The notes: a model not told the origin generated them from the sequence alone. A DNA stretch of 64,000 bases from Trichosanthes cucumerina (GCA_036507285.1 CM071838.1:10964162-11028161); one strand, 5' to 3'; positions 32,141-44,899 are shown, numbered from the stretch's first letter. Program-made: numbers and translations.

Positions 32141-35001
32141 TTTATGCATGCCTTTGTTAATTTTAGCTTCTAATTAGCAATCGAAATTAATACTATGTTT
32201 AGCCAATCAATACAAAATATCAATATTTAACTTTTTTTTTTAAGACCACAACTTGGTGCAGCATACCTCAATACTGGAAATTTTTTTTTAGATATGCAGA
32301 CAAAAGCACACAATACTTTGGATACAATCGAAATTACACTCATTTTTTTTCCTTTTTTTAACAATTCCTTACATTTTCAATTTAATCATTAAAGGCTTGT
32401 TTATAAGTGATTATAATAGTTAGCGTGGGGTTATATAATTTGTATTTAGGATACGAAGTTATTTAATTTGTATTTGGAGTGTAGAGTATTTCATATACTA
32501 ATATAACTAACACTTCAAATAATCCCCTAGTATGTTTTCATCCTTAATGCTTACCAATATTCACTCTATTATTTGATGATTATACAAAAAATTAAATTAG
32601 CCAACATGATCTTTATATAAATACACTATTTTTTTAGCTCAACATAATATGAGAGTAGAAGATTTGAATCTCTCACTTTCCTATTGAGTCTATTGAGTGT
32701 TAGGGACAATGGATCTCCACATATCTCCACAATGGTATGATATTGTCCAGTTTGGGTATCAACTCTCATGGTTTTGCTTTTGGTTCCCCAAAAAGCTTCA
32801 TACCAATGAAGATATTATCTCTCACTTATATGCCCATAATCTTCTCATTCTCTAATCAATGTGGGACTTTGGTCGCACTCCCAACAAGAATATATGTGTA
32901 AGCAATTGTGTTATGACTCTCGTTGGCTTTGATAATGCACAAATTGTGTGTAATGTAGAAATATTAACCCAATTATAGATAGAATTTTTAAAAGTTCAAA
33001 ACTTCTATTAGAATTTTTTTTAAGTATTATAGTGACTAAATAGACCGGATTTTTAAAAGTTAAGGAACCAAATCAGTAATTTAACCTAATTTTTTTAGAC
33101 GCTCGAGGTGGTTGTTTGGATGTAAAAGTGGAATATGGGTTGTACTCATCTCCATATAATCCAGTTGAAATACATTTAATTTTTTTTTTTTTTTTTTTTT
33201 ACTTTTTTGATTGTGTAGAAAAAAATGAGATACATAGAGATAGGTGCTTTAGTCCGATCTGCCCAAGTATTTTTTTTTTTATGTAAGATACGTATTTTAT
33301 TTTAGCAACATAAAATAAGTATGTGCAATATATTGTATATGTCGCTGCGTTGAATTGTATTTTAAAGAATATGATGATGTGTTGTTGATAGCTTTAATGG
33401 AGAAGGGTGGCGGTCCAAAGAGATTATTACTAGAATATTATAGATCAACTTTAATTTAATTCTTGGAGGTAAATCATTAATTAGAATAGTCTGCCTTACT
33501 AGATCATCCTTGGTTCCCATAATGAATTAATTAAATAATGCTTCATTAATTAATTGATGCTAACAATTAGTCAATCCAAATCAACTAATATCACTTAAAA
33601 AAATACAAGGGCATTTGACTGCTCATCAACTTCGACTTGTTTATTTATTTGTTTATACTGTTGAGAGAAAGAGCACTGTTGAGAGGAAATATATATTATA
33701 ATATTTGTTCATCTACTCTTCCACATGTTTATATAAACATGAGAAATTTATTGGTGAATGATTATATATTAATTCTAGTGTCATAGAACCAATTAATGTT
33801 ATATATATGTACAATGTGAAATATATTATTCTTTTCATATAGTTTATTTCATTCACGAAACAATATATAAAAGGATCCCTTGCGACCTGGCCACGTCACC
33901 CTACCATATATATCATCCTTAAGTTGCTTGCAAGAGTGAAGACTTTCACCCACAAACCAACATGAGTCTTTTTAGCATTTTTTCCCCCACAAACCAATAC
34001 GGGTTCTTTTAGCATGTTAGCAAAACACGCTTAACTTTGGAGTTTCTATGATTGAGCCATCGAAAATGAAGGTGCACCTTGTTGGTATAGGTAGCTAGCT
34101 ATCAATTCTTTTAAGTCTTTTTCAACTATACTCTCATATCTTCATGGTCACTCTCATGTACCTCTCTTTTTCGGACACCATACTTTCATATCCTCACGAT
34201 CTCTCTCATTCAGATGTGGACTCGGTTCATTCATGTATCTCTTTTCCTCAGGCGTCACAATAATAAAATCCTATTGGATGATAATTTTTATTTGTTTTTA
34301 AATTTGTGCTTTTGTATAAATTAAAATAAAAAAGTTTATAATATATATTTAAGTCTTGTTTGGTTTGTGATTCGAAAATTTGTCTTAAAAATAAAGAATT
34401 ATGTGGAAAACAACAAAAGAAACATCTTATTTTTACTATATTTTAAAATACGTTTGGTTTCAATTTAAAAATTTTAAATTTGAATTCAAAATTTAAAAAC
34501 TATGTAGTTGTGAATTTGAAAAATGCAAGAAAAGACTAATGTGTGTTTAATAACATCTTTTTTTTTTTTAGTGATACAAAAATTCATTATTTAAAAAACT
34601 AATATAATATAATTTTTTTTTATTATAGTGAATTTTTGAATTTCTTGTAAGAAGAGATTAGTAAAGAAGAAAAGATTTTAGTTACTTAAATACATATGGT
34701 AAAATTTATAATAAAAGGAAAAAAATCTCTTCTGACAAAAGAAAAGGAAATAAATCTTTTATACAATTTTTTTTAGGATTAATAATGTTTATACGACGTT
34801 GAACCAATAAAATCAGCTGTATAAGTTTATAATCATAGGTATGTGCAGTTATTTTGATTTGTTCATCTTTGTTATTTTGTGGTTCTTTTCAGAAAAAAAA
34901 TGATGAGAGATTCACTTTGTAGATAGAAGTGAAGTTTTGGATTCTAAAAAAACCTAACATATTGGATTTGTTGTTTGATAGAAACATTTTGGAAAAAATA
35001 T
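32141..35001. other. Intergenic, TE remnants
   Basis: 3' flank of the zinc-finger gene, then AT-rich DNA with T-runs (33180-33202). 33880-34260 resembles a widespread dicot repeat (words such as gttagcaaaacacgcttaactttgg and gttggtataggtagct); I recognise it only as repetitive. There is no supportable gene. Confidence 0.5.
32698..32886 (+). mobile_element. TRIM-like short LTR (TGTTAGG...CCCAACA)
   Basis: The 189-bp segment begins TGTTAGGGACAATGG and ends gcactcccaaca. It contains ccacaatggtatgatattgt and tttggttccccaaaa, which I recognise from short LTR-like (TRIM) repeats common in dicots. The flanking pentamers (ttgag, agaat) do not match, so the insertion is old or rearranged. Confidence 0.5.
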
Positions 35002-36291
35002 ACTTTTGGTCTTTCTAGTCCAATTTTTATTGAGTCCATTAGTTTCAAAATCTGACAATTAAGTCGTTTAATTTAATGAAATAGTTCAATTGAGTCTCTC
35101 AAGTTAACCACGGTTAATTTTTTTAATAGACTGTTGACATGATAATTTTTAATATTAAAATAATGATTTTTAAATAAAATTAAAAAGAAAAAAATAGCCT
35201 TCATCTTTCCTTTCATCGGTTCCATCTCTCTCTCCAAACAACTTTCCTCGAGTCCATCTCCATCTCTAACTCCAACTCTGTCCACCACCTCAAAACTCCC
35301 CTCCGACCGGCCGACCTCCACCTCTATCTTGGTGGTGCCTTCTCCTATATCGGTTGTTGTTAGACTATGGTGATATAATTAAATTTACCCCAAACTATTA
35401 GTTTAAGCTTTTGATTTGATTGGTAATTTAAGATGGTATAGAGTACGTGGTCTAGGAGGTCCTGTGTTCAAGCTCGATTTAAGAACTGCAACAACCCCTT
35501 TCTCCTTTCCTTTGCATTTCTCTCTGAAAATAGCCTTCATCGCCTCCATACTTCGTCCACCTCGAACCTCCACCTCTCCCTTCTTTTTATTTTCTTCATC
35601 TTCTTTTCAAATTTGGGTTTGAAACCCAGCTATAAACCCACCCCTTTCTTTTTTTCTTTTTTTATTTTTAATTCTCTTCTTATTCTTTTCAAATATGGGG
35701 CTTGAAATCCTGACGTTGGTCTTGAAACAACGTTGGGAGTGGCCGCGAAGCTCAGATCTACGCCCAGTCTCAACTCTTCATCTTCCTTTTCCTTTTCATA
35801 TCTGTTTGGAGGGAGAAATGGAAAGGAACAATCTGTTAAAAAGTGGTTAAATTATTAAAAATACTCCTTGCCTATGAGGTTGGTTTCAATTATACTCTGA
35901 AAACTTTGAAAAGTTTTATTTTAACTCCGAAACTTTGAAGTTCGTTTCAAAATAACCATTGAAGGTCTTGTTTTGTTAAATTCATGGATAGAAAATGTTG
36001 TATTTATATTTTTATTTTTATCCATAAATTTAACAACAAAAAAAATCATTCAAGGATTATTTTGAAACAAGTTTCAAAGTTTAAAATGAAACTTTTCAAA
36101 ATTTAGGGGTGTAATTGAAACCAACCACAAAGATCAGAGATGTTTTTGATAATTTAACCTTAAAAAATTAACGGTGGTTAATGTGAAAGACTTGATTAAA
36201 CTATATTTTCAAATTAAAAGACTTAATTGTCTGATTTTGAAATTCATAAACTTAATATAAACTAAACTGCAAACGGAGGGACAAAAAATGT
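35002..36291. mobile_element. Non-autonomous TIR element (MULE-like), hosting a nested MITE
   Basis: The left arm (ctaacaattaagtc-like block: tcaaaatctgacaattaagtc, then agttaaccacggttaattt) pairs with the right arm reversed (tcaaaatcagacaattaagtc, then cattaaccaccgttaattt). This gives arms of about 140-150 bp. The termini are approximately acttttggtc and acattttttgtc. I could not find a clean TSD. The interior has CT-rich, gene-like pieces (35200-35330, 35500-35600) and a tRNA-like segment (gtggtctaggaggtcctgtg, 35449). No ORF is credible. Confidence 0.65.
35845..36159. mobile_element. 315-bp foldback MITE nested in the 35002-36291 element
   Basis: The arms GGTTAAATTATTAAAAATAC and GGTTAAATTATCAAAAACAT (right reversed) continue to pair for over 100 bp (gaggttggtttcaatta against gtggttggtttcaatta). 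The flanking 9-mers ttaaaaagt (35836-35844) and ttaaaaaat (36160-36168) differ at one base. A 9-bp TSD fits a Mutator-type MITE. Confidence 0.8.
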
Positions 36292-37873
36292 ATTTTTATT
36301 TTTTTCTCAACATTTTTTTCGGAGAGTGTATCCTCTATTTTTATAATTTTTAAAAACAAAATTTAAAAAAATAAAGAAAATGAAAATTTATCGTTTTTGA
36401 AAGCATGTCATTTTAGGAAGTGTTTTCAAAAATTATTTTTGAAAATAAGTACACCAAATGTATTTTCATAATTTTTTTTTTCTGTATTTTGTATTTTTAA
36501 GAACATACAAACAAAAACGAATCAAGTCTCGTCTTCTTACTTTTGAATAACATATTTAAATATTGCCTAATAACAACATGTTTTTTAAAATGACTTTTTA
36601 GTTTTAAAAAATTGAATTAAGTTTTAAAAATATTTTTAATAGATAAATCATATAAGTTTTTGTATATGGCGATGGAGGGACAAAATAAAAACGTTGGGTT
36701 TGGGCCAGCATGCCCACCTACCCTTATCAATATTCATCGTAAATTTAAGGGTTTAGTTACGCAAATGATCCTTTTTATTTCATTTTGAAAAATAGTCCAC
36801 CGATATTAATTTTGTAAAAATAAATAAATTATTATTTATAATTTTAATTAGTAATTATTAAATGACTAACTATTTTAACCATCTCGACTAAATTTTCTTG
36901 ATAATCGAGTAATTATATTTAATTTAAAATCAAGTTTTAAATTTAAATAGGTAAATTGGGTAATCTAAATAACAAAAGTTGTTAAAATTCATAAACTAAC
37001 AAAAATTCAAAAATCAAATCGATTATCTATCATTTAAACAAAAATACACAATTAATTATTGGATAATTATATTCAATTTAAAATCAAAATCAAAATTTGA
37101 ATGGACAAATGGGGTAATTTAAACAACAAATTGTTAGGATTCATAAATCTAACAAAAATTCAAAATTCAAACCGGTTATCTACCATCCAAATAAAAATAT
37201 ACCACAATTAAAAATAAATTGCATAACAAAAAGATTAAAAAATAGTTAAAATAATAAATTAACAAACCAATAAAATGACATGCAATCTGAAATACTAAAT
37301 TAAAAAAACCGAAATTAACGTATTTACACATTTTTTTTAAAAAAATATAATCTGATATTTTAGGAAGATACACGATACAAATATAATAGATTTAATTTAT
37401 TTATTCTAGAGTTTAAATTAAATTTGATGGTTTGTTATACCTAAACCTACCCACGACATCTATTTTATGAGTTGTGTATGTGCTTAAAATAACTACCAAG
37501 TAAAAATCAACTGAGCGAAATAGCTACAAAGAAATACACCATACATAAAAAAAATAAAAAGTACGAACACTACCATGAACTCATTACCTCTTAAATTGTA
37601 TATGTGTTTGAAATAAATATAAAAACTAACAGTAATGTAAATTTAAATACATATTAGATACTGTTTAAAAATATATACAATTTTTCTTTTTTTAAAAAAA
37701 ATTAGAGAATATACGAGAGCAAAAAGATTTGAAAAAAGAAACATCACACCTCCGCCTGACTATAAATAAAAAGAAAATCGGATCACAATTCACCAAAATA
37801 ATTTTTTTAATCATCCTTAAGATTTTCTCACATTTTTATAAATATAATTAAATTTGACCCAAGAATTAGATGA
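36292..37873. other. AT-rich intergenic DNA
   Basis: No gene is visible. The stretch contains the tandem duplication annotated separately and the 5' flank of the LINE. Confidence 0.5.
36910..37216 (+). repeat. Tandem duplication, 154-bp period, two copies
   Basis: The unit starting taattatattYaatttaaaa recurs at 36910 and 37064, followed by collinear sequence in both copies (aaattgggtaat / aaatggggtaat; ctaacaaaaattcaaaa). There are several substitutions and one small indel. Confidence 0.75.
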
Positions 37874-38047
37874 AGTTGCAATTTTTACCCCGACCCACTA
37901 CTCGCCAACCTAAAGATAAACTACACAATAGGGCTCCGGTTTTCTCTCTAGCTTCTAGAGAGTTGCAAGGGAGCTTCAGGGCAACATTTGGGTTGCTCGG
38001 AGTCCGCCTGGGACTTTTTCTGGAGAAGTCTGCTCTTGGTGGTGCTC

Positions 38048-39759
38048 ATGGAGGAAAAGATATTTAGCAAACGGCTAGCGGGTTTAAACCTACAAGAGGA
38101 GGAATTGGGAGGAGTGGTCGAGGTCGATGACGATGAGCTCGAAGAATTTGAGAAAGGGAATCAAGACGACGCTGCCTGCAAAATACTCACAACAAAAACC
38201 ATAAATGTTGAAGTTGTTAAAAACATTGTTCCGAGAATATGGAATCTGGAGGGAAACATCAAGATAGAATCGGCAGGAAGAAATATGTTCCTAGTCTCGT
38301 TCACGAACAAGAAAGAAAAAGACAGAATCATCCTTGGAGGACCTTGGAGTTTCGATAGGGGTCTGATTGTGTTCGAAGAAATCAGGGGAGCTCTGAACCT
38401 AAAAGCAATGGACTTCAGGTATGCATACTTTTGGACTAACTTTCATGATCTTCCTAGAGTATGTTTCACCAGGAAAAAAGCTGAAGCCTTGGAGAATTCC
38501 ATCGGTAGATTTGAAGGCGTGGAATCGGATGGGGCAGGGAAATGTAACGGACAAACTCTTAGAGTGAGAGTGAGGATAGATGTAACCCGACCCCTGAGAA
38601 GAGCTACTAAGCTAAAGATCGGCTCAATGGGAGAAGAGATCTGGGTTCAAATAAGCTACGAGAAGCTTCCTGATTTCTGCTTTGGTTATGGTAAAATTGG
38701 GCACTTAGTAAAGGACTGCGACCTTGGAGAAGGAGGAATAAAGAATAACCTGCAGTTTGGTGAATGACTCAAATCAAATAATCGAGGGGGAGGGGAAGCG
38801 GCAGCAAAATCCAGAGAAGAGAGAAATATAGGCAGTGGGAGGGGTCGAGGAAGAGGGCTTCCTCTACGCAAAAGAGCGAAACCAAGGGGAGATGAAGACA
38901 AAAAGGATCTCGCGGATACTCCCCAGTACGAACAGAACAAGAAGAAAGAAGGGATGATAGGGCAAAGTTTGGGGCAAGAAGATGAGAATGAACCGGACCC
39001 TGCGGCCGGAGAAGGCGTCGGTGAACGGAAAAATGCCTCAACGGACATTCTCGTTCAGAGTGATGAGTCGTTGGATGTGATGGGTCAGGATAACGTGGGT
39101 GCAAGAGCCCCACGTGGGCTTGAGTTAACCCCCTCTGGTGATGGTGGGACCCAGCCTGCAGAAAGAGACACGACGAAAAAAGGAATTCCCGAGGGCGGAT
39201 TAGTGCACTACAACGGGCTGGGGCGTGATCTAGAAGTGGATGGGCTGAATTTTGGGCCAGGAGAAAGGGGCCAAAACTCGACGGATGAGGCCTTAAAGGA
39301 TGAGATCAACCGAGAGGCTTTTTTAATGGGCTCTTCTGTGATATCTGCTGAAAAGAGGCAAAACCCTCTACCGACAAAAGGGATTATTTCTGGGATAGCA
39401 CTGGGACTATGATCGTTACAAACGAAGGAAATGCTTACATTAGGAAAGCCAACAAGGAAGATAGCATGACCCATACTGACGAAATCCTCAGTCACAACCA
39501 AAATGAGCATGAGCTTCATTTGGGCATTAGAGAGCTGGAGGGCTCCGAAATGCTGACTAGCAATAGAAGATGGAAGAGGATTGCAAGGAAAAAGCCCCAA
39601 TGTTCGGAAAGGGGATCACAAGAAATCAACTTGCTGGGAAGCAAACACGAGCTGGATTTTATGGAAGTGGATGGACCAAACAAGAAACAACGTGGGGAGA
39701 GCGTAGAAAATCTTCGGAGATCGGCGGAGGCTGGGACCCAGCCCCGCCGGGCGCAATGA
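38048..39759 (+). pseudogene. LINE ORF1 (DUF4283/CCHC-type protein), broken
   Basis: The start is read at MEEKIFSKRL (38048); the frame is also open back to 37988. Residues near 38160-38470 carry the DUF4283-like pattern (KNIVPRIW, NMFLVSFTNKKEKDRIILGG, WSFDRGLIVFE), followed by VQISYEKLPDFCFGYGKIGH. The knuckle reads C-x2-Y-x4-H-x4-C (FCFGYGKIGHLVKDC, about 38680), so the second Cys has become Tyr. An in-frame TGA at 38765 (GE*LK) is followed by the same frame to 39412. A frameshift near 39397-39412 then leads to the C-terminal part (WKRIARKK... GTQPRRAQ), ending TGA at 39757-39759. In the live element it would package LINE RNA. Confidence 0.85.
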
Positions 39760-42700
39760 TGGTCCTATGTTGGAACGTCCGAGGTTTGGGGAATCCTCGG
39801 ACGCTCCGAGCGCTTCTATTTGAAGTGCAGAAACATTCTCCGGACATAGTGTTCCTTATTGAAACGTTATGTGATAATGGTTTTGCTACCAGAACTAAAT
39901 CCTATCTGTGTTTTGACAATGCGTTTGAAGTTCCAAGGATGGGAAGAAGTGGAGGCCTTTTGATGTTGTGGAAGGATAGCATCCAGCTCTCGGTGGTCTC
40001 TTACTCAAAGGCGCATATTGACTCTACTATTAAAGATCGTAATGGGGAGTGGAGGTTTATAGGATTTTATGGGGATCCTTTGGTGGAAAAAAGACATGAG
40101 TCCTGGCTCCTCCTTGAGCGGCTGAGTGGGTTGTTTGACCTTCCCTGGCTGGTGGGAGGAGATTTTAATGAGCTCCTCTCGACTGGAGAAAAAAATGGTG
40201 GAGCTCCTAAGAGCAAGAAGAATATGGACTCTTTTGGAGAGTGCATTTTCAGGTGTAAGCTGGCTGATGTTGGGTTCAAGGGAGATAAGTTCATGTGGAG
40301 AAAGAGCAGAGGTGTTGAAGCCACTAAGGAGCGCCTCGACAGGTATTTTCTAAACCAAAGCTTGATGAATCGGGTTAACAAGGTCAGTATCTCTCATCTC
40401 TCTTTCCCTTTGTCGGATCACAAGCCTATTCTTGCTCATTTACATTTTGATGTTGCTCCCATTTTTATCAAAAGAAAGGTTAATATCTCTCGGTTTGAAG
40501 AAAACTGGCTTGGTAATGAGGATGTGAGGGAGCTGATTAGAGTTCATTGGGTGTCCAGAGATTGTAAAAATCTGGGAGGGTTAAAGGAGAAACTCATTTC
40601 TTGTATCCATAAGTTGAAATCCTGGGACAGAAATAGGCTAAAGGGCTCCCTCAAAGAGGCTATCCAAAGGAAGGAGGAGAGGATCCTCTTCCTTTCCAAT
40701 CTCCCTAACCCAATTAACCCTACTAAGAACCACTCCGAGCTTATCAAGTTGGAGAATGAGCTGGAGGAGCTCCTGTTGGAGGAAGAAAAGTATTGGAATA
40801 TTAGATTTAGGGAAGATTGGCTCAAGTGGGGGGACAAAAATACAAAATGGTTCCACCACAAAGCTAACCAAAGACGGAAAAGGAACTCCATTCATAAACT
40901 TATGGATCCTAATGGAAACTGGGTTAATCAGGAGGATGAGATTGGGAAAGTGGCTACTGATTATTATAAAAATATCTTCCAATCCTCCCTCCCGAATAAC
41001 CAGGATTTGGCACCTTTTTAGAAGGTCTCGAAGAAAGAATTAGTGAGAATCAACGTAGAAGGCTGAGGAGACCTTTCGATGCTAGAGAAGTTGAGAGGGT
41101 CGTCAAGGAGATGAGCCCGTAAAAAGCCCCGAGCCCCGATGGTTGCCATGCCATATTTTATCAAGGGTTCTGGGACATTGTGGGCCAGGATACTATCAAA
41201 ATCTGTTTGGACATTTTGAACAAGGGAGTGACTATGAATAGTATTAATAACACGCTTCTTGTCCTTATCCCCAAGTGCAATAACGCAATCCGTATGGAAG
41301 ACTTCCGTCCCATCAGTCTTTGTAATATTTTATATAAAATCATTGCTAAGACGATTGTTAATAGGCTAAAGCTGGTTATGAATGATGTTATCTCCCCCTT
41401 CCAATCAGCTTTTATCCCTGGAAGACTTATAACAGACAATGTTATTATTGGATTCGAGTGCATCCAAACCATCACTTCCTCTAGGATAAAAAAGCAGGGG
41501 CAAGTTGCTCTGAAGCTCGATATGAGCAAAGCCTATGATAGGGTTGAGTGGGCTTTTCTCCGAAAGATTATGCTTAAGTTGGGGTTTGAAGATTGTTGGG
41601 TGAATCTTATTATGAGATGTGTGGAGTCTACCTCATTTTCTGTTCTCCTTAACGGTTCCCCTCAGGAGGAGTTTCGACCGAGTAGGGGTCTCAGACAAGG
41701 GGATCCCCTCTCCCCGTACCTGTTCCTCTTTTGTGCTGAGGGCCTTTCCTCTATTCTCAAGAGGAAAGAGACTCAAAACAGATTTAGAGGCCTTAAAATC
41801 AACAATTCCTGCCCCACCATATCGCACATTCTTTTTGCTGATGACAACTTGTTATTCTTCAGAGTTAGGAGTGAGGACTGCCTGGTCATTAAAGAAGCCC
41901 TGGAGGAGTACGAAAAAGTCTTAGGTCAAACGATTAACTTAAGGAAATCTGCCTTTATGACTAGTAAGTCCGTTAGCGATGACATGAGTAGTAGGATTGA
42001 AGACATTCTGGGGATTAAAAGGGTGGATAACTTGGGCCAATACTTAGGTATGCCCTCTCAAAATGCTAGAAACAAAGGAGCTTTATTCAAAAAGTTAAAA
42101 GACAGGATTGCAAAGGTTCTTCAGGGTTAGAAAGGAAACCTCTTTTCTCTAAGTGGGAAAGAGATTCTCATTAAGTCTATTGCTCAGGCCATTCCGAATT
42201 ACACCATGAGCTGCTTCAGACTCCCAAAGTCTCTGTGTAAGGACATAAACCAGCTTTGTGCTAGGTTTTGGTGGGGGGGACATGGGGGTCTCGAGGAAGA
42301 TGCATTGGGTGGGTTGGGATAAACTTTGCTCTACAAAATCCAAAGGGGGATTGGGGTTTCGGGAGTTGGAGTGCTTTAACCAAGCTATGCTGGCTAAGCT
42401 AAGTTGGCGGATTGTTCGAAATCCTGATTGTCTGATAGCAAGAGTGCTCAAAGGTAGATACTTCAAGGACGGGAACTTTCTTGAAGCCCCCCTGGGTCAA
42501 AGCCCTTCACTTACCTGGAGGAGTATTGTTTGGGGTAGGGAACTCTTCAAAAAAGGGGTCAGATGGAGAGTTGGGGATGGTCGGTACATTAACATTGGTG
42601 ATGACTCTGGATCGCTAGAAAGGGGATTAAGAGACCTATTCTTGTTAGTTATGATCTGGCCAAAAGAAGACTCTGTGAGTTGATAGGAAACAATGGGAGC

Positions 42701-43974
42701 TGGAAGGAGGAGGATGTTAGAGATGTTTCACCCATCAAGATATTGATGATATATTAAACACTCTGATCGGCCCTAGAGGTTCCAAGGATGAGATTATTTG
42801 GGGAGAGGACCCAAAAGGTCTCTTTTCGGTCAAAAGTGCTTATATTTTAGTCAAAAATCTTAGCTTGAGTTCGTCTCCGTCCGCGGTGGACGTGGGGGAA
42901 GAGGGAAAGTTTTGGAATAGGTTTTAGGACGTGAAGGCCCTTCCAAGAGCAAAGCTTTGTGTCTGGCATGTTATCAAAGATGTTATTCCCACAAAAGAAA
43001 ACATTATTAAAAGAGGTATCGATGCTAACCCTGTTTGTTGTCTTTGCAGGTGCCAAAGAGAGAGTACTTCCCACGTCATCTGGGGTTGTCGTTTCTCAAA
43101 ATGGATATGGTTTTATTTTATCCCGGGGATGGCTTCGCTGCTTAAAGAGCAAAATGATAGTTGGAAGCCTGCGGATTTTTGGGACTGGATGACTAAAAAT
43201 TTATCTGCGGATGACCTGGATCTGGCCATTATTATTATCTGGAAGGTTTGGAGTGTCAGAAACTTTATTTCTTCTAACAATGGTGTGGTTTCAAACGCAG
43301 ATAAGGAGAAGGCCATTAGAGATATCTCGCTCGCAAAGGAGGAATTCTTCTTAGCAGAGAAGCATAAGTTCCCTTTGACAAGATTGGAGACTCACGAGAG
43401 TCAAGGAGATTGGACCCCTCCGGACCCAGACTATTGGAAGCTAAATTGCGATGTTTCCTGGATGAATAAAGTCAATGTTGGTGGTATTGGTTGGGTTATC
43501 CGTGACTCTAATGGCTCTCTGATTTGTGCAGGAGGGAAGCAAATTAAAAGAAGTTGGCCAATTAAAGTGCTGGAAGCGAAGGCGATTCTTGAGGGTCTTG
43601 AAGCGTTTAACAAGTGATATGCCGTCCATCACAAGTTGCTGATTGTGGAGTCGGACTCGAGCGAAGTGATCAAGTGCCTGAACGAGGATGTTGAAGACCT
43701 CTCTGAGTTATACAATTTTGTTAAAGCAATTAATTGTCTTGCTAGGCGCTTTCCTGCTGTTAATTTTGTTAAGTGTCATAGGTCTAAAAACCTCTTAGCT
43801 CATAACATTGCTAGAAGTGTTTGTAGTTTTGGTGATTTTGATGGAGCTTCTTGCTCCCCCCATGGCTCTATCGTTTCTAGGTGCGGTTTTAGCGAGTACC
43901 CATCTTGGGTCTCCGACCTGTTGCCTGCGGGCTGTACCCCTTGTGGGCTAGTGTGTTACTTTGTTCGTTGTTTC
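39756..43974 (+). pseudogene. LINE ORF2: endonuclease, reverse transcriptase, zf-RVT, RNase H (broken)
   Basis: The start ATG (39756) overlaps the ORF1 stop as ATGA. The endonuclease (to about 40440) shows VLCWNVRGLG, FLIETL, VGGDFN and LSDHKP, i.e. the Asn, Glu, Asp and Asp-His signatures. The reverse transcriptase (about 41100-42130) shows RPISLCNILYKIIAK, QSAFIPGRLITDN, LKLDMSKAYDRVEW, GLRQGDPLSPYLF and the catalytic FADD (ILFADDNLLFF). zf-RVT-type sequence follows (about 42940-43100, ALPRAKLCVWHV), then RNase H from about 43430 (LNCDVSW, Glu in LEAKAILEGLEAF, Asp in VESDSSEV). Breaks: a frameshift at about 41015, TAA at 41120, TAG at 42128, a frameshift in the G-run near 42280, decay at 42600-42930 including TAG at 42925, and TGA at 43615. 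No functional protein can be made. Confidence 0.9.
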
Positions 43975-44004
43975 AAAAAAAAAAAAAAGTTGCAATTTTT
44001 ACCC

Positions 44005-44891
44005 TCATCAGTTTTCCAATTCACACCCAATAATTATAACTAAAGGCCATTTAAAAATCCCCAGAACTTATTCTAATCCAATTAAGTTCTAAACAAAATT
44101 AAATTTCGTCAATATACAAAATAAAAAATGCAGTAATTTCCAAAATCTCACAAATTTTAGCTCCACCTCCTTTTTCTCTATATAGTTTATTAAACAAACA
44201 TGTGACATGTGAATACTCTTTTTTTTTTAAAGATCATTTAAACCTAAAAATTTATTGAAAGGTAAAAATTCAATACTTATTCAAGCTTAAGCTAAGATTG
44301 TAAAACTGATCCAAATATTAACAGCAATTTGATGAAATCGAAAGTTTAAAATAAAATTGATATATCTTATCTAATTTATGGTAAAAATTGATATTTTCTC
44401 CTCACTTTATAAAATTATCTCCTTGTATGTACCACATCATATCAAACCATTTTTAATTAGTTTAATTAACATTTAAACATTCAAATTTAGAAATGTAATT
44501 AAATTACTAGATGAATTTAGACTCTAAGCTAAATTCTCTCCCTTTATTTAAAACAAAAATGAAAAAAATAATCAAACGCTTGGTTGATTATTTTCACCAC
44601 CCTTTTTTCCCAAAACAAAAGTTTAAGAAAAGACTTTCACCATCTTTCAAACGCGGGCGGGAGGAATTTCATTAGGTGATTCTTTTTTTTCTTGGTAAAA
44701 TTTTGAAATTTTCGCTTTTGCTATTTAGTAACTTTGTAATTTTATCATTAGAGCGTATTCAAAATAACTTTGGAAGTGTTTAAAAATATTTTTTAGTATT
44801 TGAAAAGTCATTCTAAACCATACTTTTGAAACTTAAAAGTCTCAATTTATATTATTGTGCTTGTGATTAAAAATCTTATTCATAATTATTA
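44005..44891. other. AT-rich intergenic DNA
   Basis: No gene or recognisable element between the LINE target duplication and the next MITE. Confidence 0.5.
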
Positions 44892-44899
44892 ATACGAAC

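Larger units (their letters stand above)
37891..43988 (+). mobile_element. Near full-length LINE (L1-type non-LTR retrotransposon)
   Basis: The element of about 6.1 kb is flanked by a perfect 17-bp duplication, agttgcaatttttaccc, at 37874-37890 and 43988-44004. It ends in a 14-A tail (43975-43988). ORF1 (38048-39759) encodes a nucleic-acid-binding protein, and ORF2 (from 39756) an apurinic-type endonuclease, reverse transcriptase, zf-RVT and RNase H, all on the + strand. The long perfect TSD implies recent integration, yet both ORFs contain stops and frameshifts. Confidence 0.95.

Noticed and set aside
34290..34700. Another MITE from the ttgtttggtttgtgattcg-like words
   Set aside because: No clear inverted partner or TSD could be found by eye.
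38686..39113. Long open frames on the minus strand inside the LINE
   Set aside because: Shadows of ORF1 coding sequence, with Pro/Ser-rich composition expected from the reverse strand.
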